Source: Mageeibacillus sp. UBA5734 (GTDB lineage Bacteria > Bacillota > Clostridia > Saccharofermentanales > UBA5734). From it: DNA of 35,675 nucleotides. The translations under genes were made by a program, and so were the position numbers. Shown piece after piece: positions 8,753-21,793 of the stretch. The stretch spans positions 20,326 through 56,000 of the forward strand of contig DIGA01000080.1 in NCBI GenBank assembly GCA_002419365.1, written 5' to 3'. The notes below the pieces were generated by a model, which saw only the letters and a program-made list of their open reading frames with translations, did not search any database and was not told the DNA's origin. Every line of letters starts with the position of its first letter. The stretch's first letter is position 1.

Positions 8753-8967
8753 ACGCTATTAACTCCGACCTGGTCAAGCGTCCACATACGACCAAGTCAT
8801 CATTGCTTCACAACATTTTGAAAGACAAAGCTGATAGAATGTCAAGTTACATAAACATTACATCAACAGTTTAGCACCAGCATCAGTGCTTGTCTATCGA
8901 CAATTTGTATCACTTCTTACGAAAACAATAGGTAAAAAATTGTACATCAAAATAATCTGGAAATCTG

Positions 8968-9987
8968 TCACTTTTTTCGCCTGGCCTTGGGACGGCTGGA
9001 TTCACGTTCGATGAAATGGGCGTCGATCAGGTAGTGCCGAATGTGCAGGTCGATGCCTTCGAGATGGCTGATCAGGAGCTTGGCAGCGTAATAGCCGAGC
9101 TGTTCAGCGTTGATTTCGACCGAGGAGAGTGCGGGCCGGACGAACTGGGCGACGAGGGTGTTGTTGAATCCGACGACGGCCACATTATGTTCAAAATGGA
9201 CTTCGCGCAGGGCTTTCTCCACGCCGACGGCGAGTGTGTCATCGGTGGCGATGACGGCATCGGGCAGGCAGGTCTTGAGAATTTCACGGGTGGCTTCGGC
9301 CGCCAAAGTTTCGATGAACCTGGAGCGATGGATCAGGTCGGGATTGACCGGGATGTTGTGGTCACGCAAGGCGTTGAGATAACCTTGCTGCCGGTCCAGT
9401 GTGACGCGGAATTCGTCAGCGCCGGACAAAAAGGCGATGTTGCGGCAGCCTTGCTCGATCAGGCGGCTGGTGACTTCGTATACAATGGCCTGGTTGTCAT
9501 TGTCGACCCAGAGGGAATTCTGGTCGTCATAGGGATGGCCGATGACCACATGGGGATGATTCTGGGCGACCAGGAATGCGAGGGCGGGGTCATCTTTGAT
9601 GACCGTCGTCAGGATGACGCCGTCTGTCCGGCGGCTACCGACGAGGTCACGGACCAGCGTCTCGGTGTCGTTGTTTTCCGGATAGGTCAGGAGCAGGTAA
9701 TAGCCGTTTTTGCGCGCATAGGTCATGACGCCACGGATGGCGCTGACGAAAAACGCATTCATCAGCGGGGATGCGGACGGATCAGGCATCAAAAGAGCGA
9801 TCGTACGCGTCGTCTGATTGGAAAGACTGCGGGCAATCTGGTTGGGCTGGTAATTCAGGGCAGCCATGGCGTCGCGGACGCGCCGGGCCGTCTCGGCACT
9901 GATCGCAGGGTGTCCGGCCAAGACCCGGGAAACAGTGGAGGTCGAGACGTTAGCCAGACGAGCAACGTCCTTCATGGTAGCAGGCAT
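8968..9987 (-). CDS. LacI-family transcriptional regulator
   Basis: Cytoplasmic DNA-binding regulator of 339 residues. Residues 5-50 form the LacI helix-turn-helix (MKDVARLANVSTSTVSRVL, then the hinge helix NQIARSLS). Residues 60-330 form a sugar-binding-protein-like effector domain typical of the GalR/LacI family, ending in a basic tail. The start ATG 9987 has GGAG 9 nt upstream; an internal ATG four codons later lacks a site. Members normally repress or activate carbohydrate genes in response to a sugar or phosphosugar. No sugar transport or hydrolase gene adjoins it here, so its targets must lie elsewhere, and the ligand cannot be deduced. GC-rich like the chromosome backbone. Confidence 0.92.
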   Translation of the reverse strand: MPATMKDVARLANVSTSTVSRVLAGHPAISAETARRVRDAMAALNYQPNQIARSLSNQTTRTIALLMPDPSASPLMNAFFVSAIRGVMTYARKNGYYLLLTYPENNDTETLVRDLVGSRRTDGVILTTVIKDDPALAFLVAQNHPHVVIGHPYDDQNSLWVDNDNQAIVYEVTSRLIEQGCRNIAFLSGADEFRVTLDRQQGYLNALRDHNIPVNPDLIHRSRFIETLAAEATREILKTCLPDAVIATDDTLAVGVEKALREVHFEHNVAVVGFNNTLVAQFVRPALSSVEINAEQLGYYAAKLLISHLEGIDLHIRHYLIDAHFIERESSRPKARRKK

Positions 9988-10066
9988 TTAGATGGGCTCC
10001 AGATTGCTCCGGCTGACAGGTGCCGTAAGCAGGGTGAATGGTTAAGTCAAAGTTAATTTTATAGTA

Positions 10067-11215
10067 TCAGACCTGGGTCAGGGCGACAACCAAATCGTCG
10101 CGCCACTGAGTGAGTACTTTGGGGAATGGCAGCGTTTTTAGCTCGTCTGTACTGACCCAGCGGCTGTTTTCGACTGTTTTGAAAGGGTCGCTGCTGCCGA
10201 TATTGGCTGTCGGATCAGGTATGGGTAATTCGATCCGATTGCCGTCAACCAGCCAGATTTTATGGGTGAATACATGGCGCTTCTGTCCCAGTTTTTCCTT
10301 TCTCTCCATCAGGGTGGCGAGAAAATCATCAGGCAGTCTGGCAGCTAGATCCTCCACCCAGTCGAATTCATAGAGGCCTGCCAGCAAACCCTTGTCCGGT
10401 CGACGGTTGACATGCACCTTGCCGCCCTGGGTGAGGATCAGGCAGGTGCGTTGTTCGACCGGTTTTTCGCGGCTGGGCTTTTTTTCAGGGAACTGGGCGA
10501 CGGATTTTGTTGCCAAGGCTTGGCAGATTGTCTGTACCGGACAGCTGGTGCAGGCCGGATTTTGTGGCAGGCAGATCGTAGCGCCCAGATCCATCAGGGC
10601 TTCATTGAAATCACCTGGCCGGTTGGCTGGAAGGAGCTGCTCGACCAGGGCTCTGACCTGGCGGCGATGTGCCGGATCTGCAGGCTGCCAGGCGGTCTCG
10701 GTCAGGCGCGAAAAAACACGCACGACATTGCCGTCGACCGCAGCCGCTGGCAGACTGTAGGCAATCGAGCGGATGGCGCCGGCGGTGTACTCGCCGATCC
10801 CCTTGAGCTGCAGCAGCTCCCTTTCGCCCGACGGAATTTCTCCGCCGTGCTGCGCGACAACTGCACGTACTGCGGCCAGCAGGTTGCGCGCCCGGCTGTA
10901 ATACCCCAGCCCCTCCCAGGCCTTGAGCACAGCCTGGTCATCTGCCCTGGCCAAGTCCTGCAACGTCGGCCACTGCGCCAGGAACCGCTCATAAAACGGG
11001 ATCACCGTCGCCACCTGCGTCTGCTGTAGCATCAGCTCCGATAACAGCACCCGGTACGGATCGCGCACCAACCGCCATGGCAAGTTGCGTGCGCTACGAT
11101 CGAACCAACTCAGCAACAAAACCGAAAATTCGCCGCCATTCCGCACAGCCCACTCGCCGTAGGAAGTCGAGCTTTCTGCCCATTTTGGGACCCGGTCCCC
11201 TTTTGTGTCTTTCAT
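10067..11215 (-). CDS. mutY: A/G-specific adenine DNA glycosylase MutY
   Basis: MutY removes adenine mispaired with 8-oxoguanine, preventing G:C to T:A changes. The 382-residue protein has the helix-hairpin-helix glycosylase domain with catalytic Glu60 (SELMLQQTQ), the hairpin LKGIGEYTAGAI, and Asp161 (VDGNVVR). The four-cysteine Fe-S loop is spaced C-x6-C-x2-C-x5-C (Cys215, 222, 225, 231). The C-terminal part is the NUDIX-like 8-oxoG recognition domain, with RHVFTHKIW as its typical segment. The N-terminus is about 25 residues longer than usual. ATG 11215 has AAGGTG close upstream, but a slightly later start is possible. It is divergent from the MATE gene, sharing a 116-nt region. Confidence 0.95.
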   Translation of the reverse strand: MKDTKGDRVPKWAESSTSYGEWAVRNGGEFSVLLLSWFDRSARNLPWRLVRDPYRVLLSELMLQQTQVATVIPFYERFLAQWPTLQDLARADDQAVLKAWEGLGYYSRARNLLAAVRAVVAQHGGEIPSGERELLQLKGIGEYTAGAIRSIAYSLPAAAVDGNVVRVFSRLTETAWQPADPAHRRQVRALVEQLLPANRPGDFNEALMDLGATICLPQNPACTSCPVQTICQALATKSVAQFPEKKPSREKPVEQRTCLILTQGGKVHVNRRPDKGLLAGLYEFDWVEDLAARLPDDFLATLMERKEKLGQKRHVFTHKIWLVDGNRIELPIPDPTANIGSSDPFKTVENSRWVSTDELKTLPFPKVLTQWRDDLVVALTQV

Positions 11216-11331
11216 CGCTTCACCTTGCTAAATTGAATTCGCTCCCAGTATAGCGGATAATTGTCTGGATCGCAGTTTTCTGGTTTTTTACCGTTTGCTT
11301 TTGCGGTCAGGACAGCTTGGGAGTTGGTATC

Positions 11332-12720
11332 ATGCGCCGGATTACGCACCCTGAACAACATCGTTTCTTTGGACCACGGCCTTTCTATCGGGAGGCTGTG
11401 CTGGTGATGCTGCCGGTCATGCTGCAACAGATGGCCAATTCGCTGTTCAATTTCATCGACAATCTGATGGTGGGCATGGTTGATGCGCCAACTTTGGCGG
11501 GTGTTTCCGTGGCCAACCGCGTCTTCCTGGTTTTCAACGGCTTGTTCTGGGGCCTGACAGGGACGGGTGCGGCCTTGATCGCCCAGTTTTACGGAGCAGA
11601 CGATCGCGAAGAATGCGACCGCATCTTCCTGCTCCAGATCCTGGCCGGGCTTTTCATTGGCGCCGTATTCACCGGCCTGCTGACCTTTTTCCCGCGCGAA
11701 ATCCTGACATTTTTCATCAAAGATCCGGTGACCATCGGCCATGGACTGTCCTACACAGACCTGATCCGCTTCAGTTACCTACCGGCTGCCTATACCATGG
11801 TCTGCCTGTTCTCCCTGCGCGCGGTCGGCCACAACCACATGCCGCTCATCACCGGCAGCATGGCCATGCTGGTCAATGTCTTTCTCAACTGGGTGCTGAT
11901 TTTTGGCAACTTGGGTGCACCAGCCATGGGTGCACGTGGCGCAGCCCTGGCGACCCTGATCGCCCGCCTGCTGGAAGCCAGTGCCTATCTGGTCTGGATC
12001 GGGGCAGGGAAGACCCTGTTCTCGTGGCAGTTCCGGCTCCTCGGCCAGCTCAAGGCACGGGTCGCCTGGATGGCCCTGCGCAAAGTCGTGCCCCTGACGG
12101 TCAATGAATTCCTCTATGCATCCGGTCTCAGTGTGATGTTCTGGTCCTATTCACAGATCAATGAAAGCGCCATCCCGGCGCTGGTGATTTCCGAACAGGC
12201 CACCCAGCTGCTGCTGGTGGTTTTTGGTGGCATGGGCACAGGCGTGTCAATTCTGGTCGGGACACGGCTCGGCGCAGGCCAATTCGACCAGGCCAGGCTC
12301 AATGCCCGCCTGCTCCTGGTCTTCCTTGGTCTTGTCGCGATCGGTGTGACCATCGTAGCACTGGTATTGTCGCCCTTTGTCCCGCGCCTGTTCGCCGTGC
12401 CGGACGCCATGCGGCACCTGGCCACCCAACTGATCATGATCCAGGCCATCTTCATCACGCCCTGGATCATGCATGCCGTGATCTTTTTCACCCTGCGGTC
12501 TGGAGGGGCCATGCGCGCGGCACTCATGATCGATGCCGTCTACATGTGGCTGATGCCGATTCCAGCCGCGATCGTCATGGCCCTTTGGCGGCCGCCGTTC
12601 CTGGTCCAGAACCTGGTTGTCGTTTTCCTGATCGTCCAGTTCTTGTTCCAGCTCCATTTGCTACCCGCCTGGCTGGTCTTCCGCCGCGGGACCTGGGTCA
12701 AAAACCTGACGGCGGGATGA
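11332..12720 (+). CDS. MATE-family multidrug/cation antiporter
   Basis: Inner-membrane efflux transporter of 462 residues with about 12 predicted membrane helices in two homologous halves. Typical MATE segments are FYREAVLVMLPVMLQQ near the N-terminus, the NLMVG segment, and ALATLIARLLEA. The family exports cationic drugs or metabolites in exchange for Na+ or H+. Substrate is not predictable here. The start is ATG 11332, with GGGAG 8 nt upstream; an earlier in-frame TTG at 11317 is less likely. It is divergent from mutY and convergent with the PH-domain gene. Confidence 0.93.
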   Translation: MRRITHPEQHRFFGPRPFYREAVLVMLPVMLQQMANSLFNFIDNLMVGMVDAPTLAGVSVANRVFLVFNGLFWGLTGTGAALIAQFYGADDREECDRIFLLQILAGLFIGAVFTGLLTFFPREILTFFIKDPVTIGHGLSYTDLIRFSYLPAAYTMVCLFSLRAVGHNHMPLITGSMAMLVNVFLNWVLIFGNLGAPAMGARGAALATLIARLLEASAYLVWIGAGKTLFSWQFRLLGQLKARVAWMALRKVVPLTVNEFLYASGLSVMFWSYSQINESAIPALVISEQATQLLLVVFGGMGTGVSILVGTRLGAGQFDQARLNARLLLVFLGLVAIGVTIVALVLSPFVPRLFAVPDAMRHLATQLIMIQAIFITPWIMHAVIFFTLRSGGAMRAALMIDAVYMWLMPIPAAIVMALWRPPFLVQNLVVVFLIVQFLFQLHLLPAWLVFRRGTWVKNLTAG

Positions 12721-12734
12721 ATCTTTTCCCGCCG
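12710..12734 (-). terminator. Hairpin between convergent MATE and PH-domain genes
   Basis: An 8-bp perfect stem (CGGCGGGA with TCCCGCCG) and 9-nt loop overlap the MATE stop codon. Read on the minus strand it is followed by TCAGGTTTTT, a modest T-run suited to ending the PH-domain gene. On the plus strand no T-run follows. Confidence 0.5.
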
Positions 12735-12768
12735 CCAGGACTTAACCGTCTTGCAGTCTGACCGGCGA

Positions 12769-13242
12769 TCAGTTCAACGTCCCATCGATATCGCCGTCTT
12801 CGCCGGCGACACCGAACAACTCACGTCCGACCAGCCGGCGGCTTTCCCGCTCTTGCTCAACCAGCTGCCCCAGATAACGACGAACCTTTTCCGGGTTTTT
12901 GATATTCCGGAGCAAAATCTGGTCCTGTGATTTGTCAGCCGTAAAAACGGTGATGGAGCCGACACCAAAAATTTTCTGCCCAAAAGACTGCGTCATCTTG
13001 ATGTCGAGAATCCGGTACAGAAGGACATCGTCGATCCGCGTGTTGAGAAGGCCGATTTTAAGCGTCAGGTGGTCCTCATCGACGATGTAGCGTGTAAACG
13101 AAATCGGCATGCCGAGGATCCGCTTGCGATCCTTCCAGAGGATTTTCGAATCCAGGTTGGCTTCGGTAAAAGACTGGGGCCGCGGCCTGTTTGGAGCAGT
13201 ATTGGATTCGGCAGGCCCTTTTGATCCATTGGTTTCTGACAT
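12769..13242 (-). CDS. Bacterial PH-domain protein
   Basis: A 157-residue soluble protein. After a polar N-terminal 30 residues comes a bacterial pleckstrin-homology-like domain (bPH type, about residues 32-130). The features are WKDRKRILGMPISFTRYIVDEDHLTL, the RIDDVLLYRILDI segment and an I/V-rich strand leading to LLRNIKNPEKV, all typical of this family. No membrane helix is visible, unlike YdbS/YdbT-type relatives. The exact function is unknown; such domains are often membrane or stress associated. ATG 13242 has AAAGGA 9 nt upstream. The gene stands alone on the minus strand and converges with the MATE gene. Confidence 0.8.
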   Translation of the reverse strand: MSETNGSKGPAESNTAPNRPRPQSFTEANLDSKILWKDRKRILGMPISFTRYIVDEDHLTLKIGLLNTRIDDVLLYRILDIKMTQSFGQKIFGVGSITVFTADKSQDQILLRNIKNPEKVRRYLGQLVEQERESRRLVGRELFGVAGEDGDIDGTLN

Positions 13243-13413
13243 ACAGGTTCGTCCTTTCTAGGTGGAAGCATCTTGGCTGAGAATGCCTGTTGCGGTATGA
13301 AAGAAAAGTATTACCTTGATTGTACAACTGGATCACTGCTTGTTAAACTGCGTTTTGTGTCGACTTGATCATTTAAGTCCCATGGGCGATGATATCCCTA
13401 GGAGTGTGATCCC

Positions 13414-13788
13414 ATGTTGATCGAATCATTCAAAAACTCCCGGACTTGGGCGGTCATCGGGGCCAACGATGATCCACAACGTTTCGGCTCGATCCTGTAC
13501 AAGCATTTGAAACGCAAAGGCTACATCGTCTATGCGGTCAATCCCAAGCACGATACGGTGGATGGCGATCCCTGCTACCCCAATCTCACTGCACTGCCGG
13601 TCAAACCAGAGGCCATCGACATGGTCGTTGCCCCGGCAGCCGGTGAAAAGATCATCCGCGAGGCCGCCAGCCTCGGCATCACCAGAATCTGGTTCCAACC
13701 CGGTACCTGGCGCGATGATTTCGCCCAGCTGACCGATGAACTGGGGCTGGAGATCGTGCGCGGCTGTGTCCTCGTCGAATTCCCCTGA
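13414..13788 (+). CDS. CoA-binding Rossmann-fold protein
   Basis: A 124-residue single-domain protein of the CoA_binding_2 (YccU-like) family. It has a Rossmann start AVIGANDDPQRFG, then GYIVYAVNPKHDTVDG, and the ending RGCVLVEFP. Family members bind coenzyme A; a physiological role is not established. AGGAG lies about 9 nt before the ATG. It is followed after 15 nt by rsmE, so it is likely the first gene of the plus-strand transcription unit that continues to lepA. Confidence 0.88.
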   Translation: MLIESFKNSRTWAVIGANDDPQRFGSILYKHLKRKGYIVYAVNPKHDTVDGDPCYPNLTALPVKPEAIDMVVAPAAGEKIIREAASLGITRIWFQPGTWRDDFAQLTDELGLEIVRGCVLVEFP

Positions 13789-13803
13789 ACAGAGGTGAAA
13801 ACC

Positions 13804-14574
13804 ATGCCCCGTTTTTTTGTTGAAGAAGAGATCCCCGCCGATGCCACCCTGTGGGGGATCAGCGGAGACGATGCCCGTCACATCCGCACCGTGCTGCGCA
13901 TGGCACCCGGCGATGAGCTGACCCTCTGCGATGGCCGCCGCACCGATATCTTGGCGAAAATCCTGGCCATCACCAGTGATGTGGTCGAGCTTTCCCTCGG
14001 CGAGCGCCAGGAAAACCAGACCGAATCGCCACTGGAGATCTGGCTCTTCCAGGGCCTGCCCAAGTCCGACAAAATGGACACAATCATCCAGAAAGCGGTC
14101 GAGCTCGGCGTCAGCCGGATCGTCCCGGTCGCCTGCGAGCGATCAGTGGCCAAGATCGAGGCCAAAGATGCCGTCCGCAAGACCGAGCGCTGGAACAAGA
14201 TCGCCCGCGAGGCTGCCAAACAATGTGGCCGCGGCCTGTTGCCCCTGGTTAATGCGCCCGTGTCCTTCCGTGAAGCCATCCAGCTGGCTGCCGAGGCCGA
14301 TCTGGCCTTGATCCCCTGGGAAAGCGAACGCGACCAGTCGATCCGCCGCCTGCTGACAGCAGAAGAACCGCGCCTTCTGGCGCTGCAAAAGCAGGGCCAG
14401 CGCCCGCGTGTCGCGATCCTGATCGGACCCGAAGGCGGCTACTCAATGGCCGAAGTCGATCATGCCCTGGCCAAAGGCCTGGAACCCGTCACCCTGGGGC
14501 GGCGCATCCTCCGGACCGAGACCGCCGGCCCCGCTGTTTTGGCCATGCTGGGCTATCAGTTCGAGCCTTTTTAA
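13804..14574 (+). CDS. rsmE: 16S rRNA (uracil-1498-N3)-methyltransferase RsmE
   Basis: RsmE methylates N3 of U1498 in 16S rRNA using SAM. The 256-residue protein has the N-terminal PUA-like domain (RHIRTVLRMAPGDEL, CDG) and the SPOUT trefoil-knot domain with GPEGGYSMAE and LGRRILRTETA, which form the SAM pocket. I use ATG 13804, preceded by AGAGGTG, rather than the GTG three codons upstream, which overlaps that site. Length is normal. It sits 15 nt after the CoA-binding gene and 40 nt before hisS. Confidence 0.95.
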   Translation: MPRFFVEEEIPADATLWGISGDDARHIRTVLRMAPGDELTLCDGRRTDILAKILAITSDVVELSLGERQENQTESPLEIWLFQGLPKSDKMDTIIQKAVELGVSRIVPVACERSVAKIEAKDAVRKTERWNKIAREAAKQCGRGLLPLVNAPVSFREAIQLAAEADLALIPWESERDQSIRRLLTAEEPRLLALQKQGQRPRVAILIGPEGGYSMAEVDHALAKGLEPVTLGRRILRTETAGPAVLAMLGYQFEPF

Positions 14575-14576
14575 TG

Positions 14577-14582
14577 TATAAT
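14577..14582 (+). promoter_or_regulatory. Possible -10 element before hisS
   Basis: A perfect TATAAT lies between the rsmE stop and the hisS ribosome binding site. No convincing -35 box is present at 16-18 nt (it would fall inside rsmE). It may give an internal promoter for hisS-aspS, or may be chance. Confidence 0.3.
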
Positions 14583-14614
14583 AGATCGACTCTGACAGGA
14601 GGCGTTCTAAACGT

Positions 14615-15874
14615 ATGAAAATTTCCGCACCCAAAGGCACCCGCGACATCCTGCCCGCCGACATAGCCGCCTGGCAGCAGGCTGAGCGTCTGTTTTCCGC
14701 CGTCTGCACCCGCTACGGCTACCAGGAGATCCGCATCCCGACCTTTGAAGCGACTGAATTATTCCAGCGCGGTGTCGGTGACACAACCGACGTGGTCCAG
14801 AAGGAGATGTACACCTTCGACGACAAAGGCAACCGCAGCATGACTTTGCGCCCCGAGGGCACCGCCGGTGTCGTGCGCAGCTACCTGGAAAATGGCATGG
14901 CTTCCTGGCCGTCTCCTGTCCGCCTCTGGTACAACATCACCGCCTTCCGTTACGAAAACGTCCAGAAGGGCCGCTACCGCGAATTCCACCAGTTCGGCTG
15001 TGAAGTCTTCGGATCCGAGGGGCCCGTCGTCGATGCTGAGCTGATCAGCCTCCTGACCCTCTTTTTCAAGGAGATCGGCCTCAGCCAGACCTCGCTGCGG
15101 ATTAACAGCATCGGCTGCCCGGTCTGCCGCACAGCCTACAACGAGATCTTGAAGGACCACATCCGGCCCCACCTGGCGACGATGTGCCCGACCTGCAACG
15201 ACCGCTTCGAGAAAAATCCGCTGCGCATCATCGATTGCAAGGAAAAACAGTGCCAGCCGGTGACGAAAACCGCACCAGCCCTGCTTGACCACCTCTGCCC
15301 GGACTGCCAGACCCATTTCGACGGTCTCTGCCACCAGCTCGACGAGCTTGGCATCACCTATACGATCGATAAGGGCATCGTCCGTGGCCTCGATTACTAC
15401 ACCCGCACCGTGTTCGAATTCGTCTCCGAACATGTCGGCACCCAGGGCACGATCTGCGGTGGTGGCCGTTACGACGGCCTGGTCGAGTCGATCGGCGGTC
15501 CGCACACACCCGGTATCGGTTTCGCTCTCGGCGTCGAGCGCCTCCTGATGGAACTGGCCGCCCAGGGCATCGCGACTGACGCAGCGCCAGTCCCCCTCGT
15601 CTACATTGCCGGCATCGGCGAAGCTGCCGCCGCCAGGGCGCGCCAACTGGCTTACCAGTTGCGCCAGAACGGTTTCCAGGCCGAGGTCGACCTGATGAAC
15701 CGCAGCCTCAAGGCCCAGATGAAATACGCCAGCAAGACCGGCGCCCTTTTCACCCTCGTCCTCGGCGACGACGAGATCGCCAGTGGCACCGGCAAGCTCA
15801 AGGCGATGGCCGATGGCCACGAGCACCCAGTCGAACTCGAGAACCTGGTCGACACGCTCAAGCACCTGCACTAA
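14615..15874 (+). CDS. hisS: Histidyl-tRNA synthetase
   Basis: HisRS charges tRNA(His). The 419-residue protein has class II motifs: motif 2 in FRYENVQKGRYREFHQFG (about residue 113), the histidine signatures GLDYYTRTVFEF and GGGRYDGL, and motif 3 GFALGVERLL. It ends with an anticodon-binding domain. The insertion domain contains paired cysteines (CPVC, CPTC, CPDC), as in many Firmicute HisRS. AGGAGG lies 11 nt before ATG 14615. It is followed 34 nt later by aspS, a common hisS-aspS pair in Firmicutes. Confidence 0.98.
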   Translation: MKISAPKGTRDILPADIAAWQQAERLFSAVCTRYGYQEIRIPTFEATELFQRGVGDTTDVVQKEMYTFDDKGNRSMTLRPEGTAGVVRSYLENGMASWPSPVRLWYNITAFRYENVQKGRYREFHQFGCEVFGSEGPVVDAELISLLTLFFKEIGLSQTSLRINSIGCPVCRTAYNEILKDHIRPHLATMCPTCNDRFEKNPLRIIDCKEKQCQPVTKTAPALLDHLCPDCQTHFDGLCHQLDELGITYTIDKGIVRGLDYYTRTVFEFVSEHVGTQGTICGGGRYDGLVESIGGPHTPGIGFALGVERLLMELAAQGIATDAAPVPLVYIAGIGEAAAARARQLAYQLRQNGFQAEVDLMNRSLKAQMKYASKTGALFTLVLGDDEIASGTGKLKAMADGHEHPVELENLVDTLKHLH

Positions 15875-15908
15875 AACACTTAGCACATTCATGAGGAGCA
15901 CACCCACT

Positions 15909-17685
<1,777 letters not shown>

Positions 17686-17696
<11 letters not shown>

Positions 17697-18405
17697 TACA
17701 GAAACGACAACTGAAAAAGAGCGACAGTTACCAGTGGCAGAGCAGGATCTGAATGTCCAGCAGCCCCTGGCCTGGCACCGTTCTTCGGTTCTGCCCAGGC
17801 AAGTTCAGGCGCAGGCAGCGGCCGAAAAGCAAGCTGAGGCGGAGGCTATGCAAACCCGGCCGCGCCAGCACGATGTCCTGCTCGAGATCCTCGACTGGCT
17901 GCGCTACATCCTGTCGGCAATCCTGATCGGGCTGCTATTGGTCGTTTTCGTCATCCAGCGCAACGCTGTGATTGGTGACTCGATGGATCCGACGCTGCAC
18001 CCCAATGACCAGGTTCTCGTCGAAAAAGTTTCAAAGCTCTGGCACGGCATCACCTATGGCGACATCGTCACCATCCGGACCCGCGACCTGCCGCAACATG
18101 AAGACGGACCCAACATCATCAAGCGCGTCATCGGCCTGCCCGGCGACACGATCGAGCTGCTGGACGGCGAGGTCTACCGCAATGGTGAACTGCTGGAGGA
18201 GACCTACCTCCCGGACAACACCCTCACCGAAGTCAGAAACCCGGACTACGCCAAGCTCACGCTCGGTCCCGACGAATACTTTGTCATGGGTGACAACCGG
18301 GCTGTCAGCCTCGACAGCCGCAGCATCGGACCGATCCCTTCTGACCACATGATCGGCGAGGTCCTGTTGCGCTTCTACCCCTGGCAGGATTTCGGCCAGC
18401 CCTGA
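17686..18405 (+). CDS. lepB: Signal peptidase I
   Basis: Membrane-bound type I signal peptidase that removes signal peptides of exported proteins. Using ATG 17686 (overlapping aspS by 11 nt) it has 239 residues. The first ~60 are a Glu/Gln/Ala-rich cytoplasmic extension, followed by one membrane helix (about 73-92). The catalytic Ser99 lies in IGDSMDPTLH and Lys146 in NIIKRVIGLPGD; the final box is MGDNRAVSLDSRSIGP. A second start, ATG 17848, has GAGG at good spacing and would give a 185-residue protein of usual Bacillus SipS size. I cannot decide between the two starts. It lies 42 nt before lepA, a frequent pairing. Confidence 0.93.
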
Positions 18406-18447
18406 ACTGATCATCAACCCTAACCCGATTCGAAGGAGAGACCTTCC

Positions 18448-20259
<1,812 letters not shown>

Positions 20260-20284
20260 TGATGTGTGCAGCCCGAAGGGATGG

Positions 20285-21790
20285 TCAGCCCAGTTGGAGC
20301 ACGACTAGACCATAGGGCTCATCGGCGATATAAACTGTTTCACCGTCTGCATAGAGATCGTTGGCATCGTAAAGCTGATCGTACTGGGAAACAAGCTCCA
20401 GAGCGACAGATTCTGCTAATCTGACAGCGGCAATGCCACTTTGATATTGAGTAGTCGATTCATTGAGCCCGTAGAGCACAAAGGCATAATCTTGTGAAAC
20501 TGCAATATCGGAGGCAAAACCTGGCAAAGCCAACAAGCTGAGCAAAAGCGGCTTTTCCGGATTACTGACATCCAGAGCCAATAATCCGCCATCACCCAGG
20601 GTTAAATAGGCCGTGTTCGCACTGACTGCAACATCAATGACCCAATCTGAAGGCTGGTATTGCCCCAATAGAACCGGCTTGGCTGCATTATGGATATCGA
20701 ATACGAAAAGACCGGCCCAACCAGCACCGACATAGGCAGTCTGGCCTTCGACTGCAACGGTGCACGGATTGCCCGAATGCTCGGGAGGTTGCCAAGTTAA
20801 GCGATGTTCCGGGCTGAGCGGTGATGCAATGTCATAAATTCCCCAGAAGTTGTGGCCACTCAGGTGGAGAAACCCATCGGCAACAGTGGCATTGTACAGG
20901 CTTGTTGAGAGGTCCGCATTTCCGCCGTCAGCTGGTACAGTGACCGATTGTTCCGGATTTTCCACATGGAAGATGTTCAGATTTCTTTCAAATTCACCCT
21001 GGATCAGGTAGGCAAACGAATCAGCCACGGCCAGGTCCTGCGCCTGTTCGGCTGGATAGTGAGTTGTCTGGACTGGATTGGCCGGATCGAGAATCGAGAG
21101 GGTCGTTACACCTTCGGTCGCACTGGCCAAATACAACGTCTGTTCGTCGGCCGCACACAAACCCATGACAGCTCCTGCAGATCGGAACTCGCCAATCTTC
21201 AGAAATTTAGGTGCATTCTGTTCGCTGGAGTCAGCAGCAGGTCTCAGCCAGCCAGGGTAAACAAAAAGTATTAGTGCCACAACCAGAACCAGCCCTCCCA
21301 AGCCTATGAACGGCTTGAACTTGGGTCGCTTCTGTAGCGGATGCAGTCGATTCTCGGGCTCTTTAGCTAGGGAAACCGAACCTTCTCCTTGTTTCTGGAA
21401 GAGCAGGATCGTCTGGGTCAGTTTCTGGATATGGGCTTCGATCGGCGGTGTAATGGCGTCGAGCCAATGCTCCGTGGCCAGGAAATACGCCATGGCACCG
21501 GTGGGATCCATATTCTCGATGCGGAACGGAATGATGATGACATTATTGGAGACGGCTCGCTCCACTTCCCGCACCACTTGGTTGGAATGGTTCGAATGTT
21601 TGGAGAGAATGATGACCATGAACCGGCAGCCTTCAATGGCCCCGATGATGGCCTCCCCCCAGGAGCTGCCAGGGAGGATATCCCGGGGAGCAATCCAACA
21701 GCGGATCCCCTGGTTTTCGAGACCGGCCACGACAGCATCTGCGATCGGTTTATCATGAGTTGAATAACTGATGAAAACATCATGGGCCAT
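20285..21790 (-). CDS. TIR domain / membrane helix / beta-propeller protein
   Basis: A 501-residue protein with three parts. Residues 1-135 are a bacterial TIR domain: HDVFISYSTHDK, the BB-loop-like CWIAPRDILPGSSWGEAI, VIILSKHSNHSNQ, and Glu75 in VVREVERA at the position of the catalytic glutamate of NAD-cleaving TIRs. Residues 161-180 are a membrane helix, preceded by KRPKFK, which predicts the TIR inside and the C-terminus outside. Residues 195-501 hold about seven LVIVD-like propeller blades (for example VIDVAVSANTAYLTLGDGG, LDVSNPEKP). GGAGG sits 8 nt before the ATG, inside the end of the upstream gene, leaving a 3-nt gap, so the two are surely co-translated. Likely role: an outward sensor coupled to a cytosolic NAD-using or scaffold domain. 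The last point is inference. Confidence 0.88.
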   Translation of the reverse strand: MAHDVFISYSTHDKPIADAVVAGLENQGIRCWIAPRDILPGSSWGEAIIGAIEGCRFMVIILSKHSNHSNQVVREVERAVSNNVIIIPFRIENMDPTGAMAYFLATEHWLDAITPPIEAHIQKLTQTILLFQKQGEGSVSLAKEPENRLHPLQKRPKFKPFIGLGGLVLVVALILFVYPGWLRPAADSSEQNAPKFLKIGEFRSAGAVMGLCAADEQTLYLASATEGVTTLSILDPANPVQTTHYPAEQAQDLAVADSFAYLIQGEFERNLNIFHVENPEQSVTVPADGGNADLSTSLYNATVADGFLHLSGHNFWGIYDIASPLSPEHRLTWQPPEHSGNPCTVAVEGQTAYVGAGWAGLFVFDIHNAAKPVLLGQYQPSDWVIDVAVSANTAYLTLGDGGLLALDVSNPEKPLLLSLLALPGFASDIAVSQDYAFVLYGLNESTTQYQSGIAAVRLAESVALELVSQYDQLYDANDLYADGETVYIADEPYGLVVLQLG

Positions 21791-21793
21791 CCG

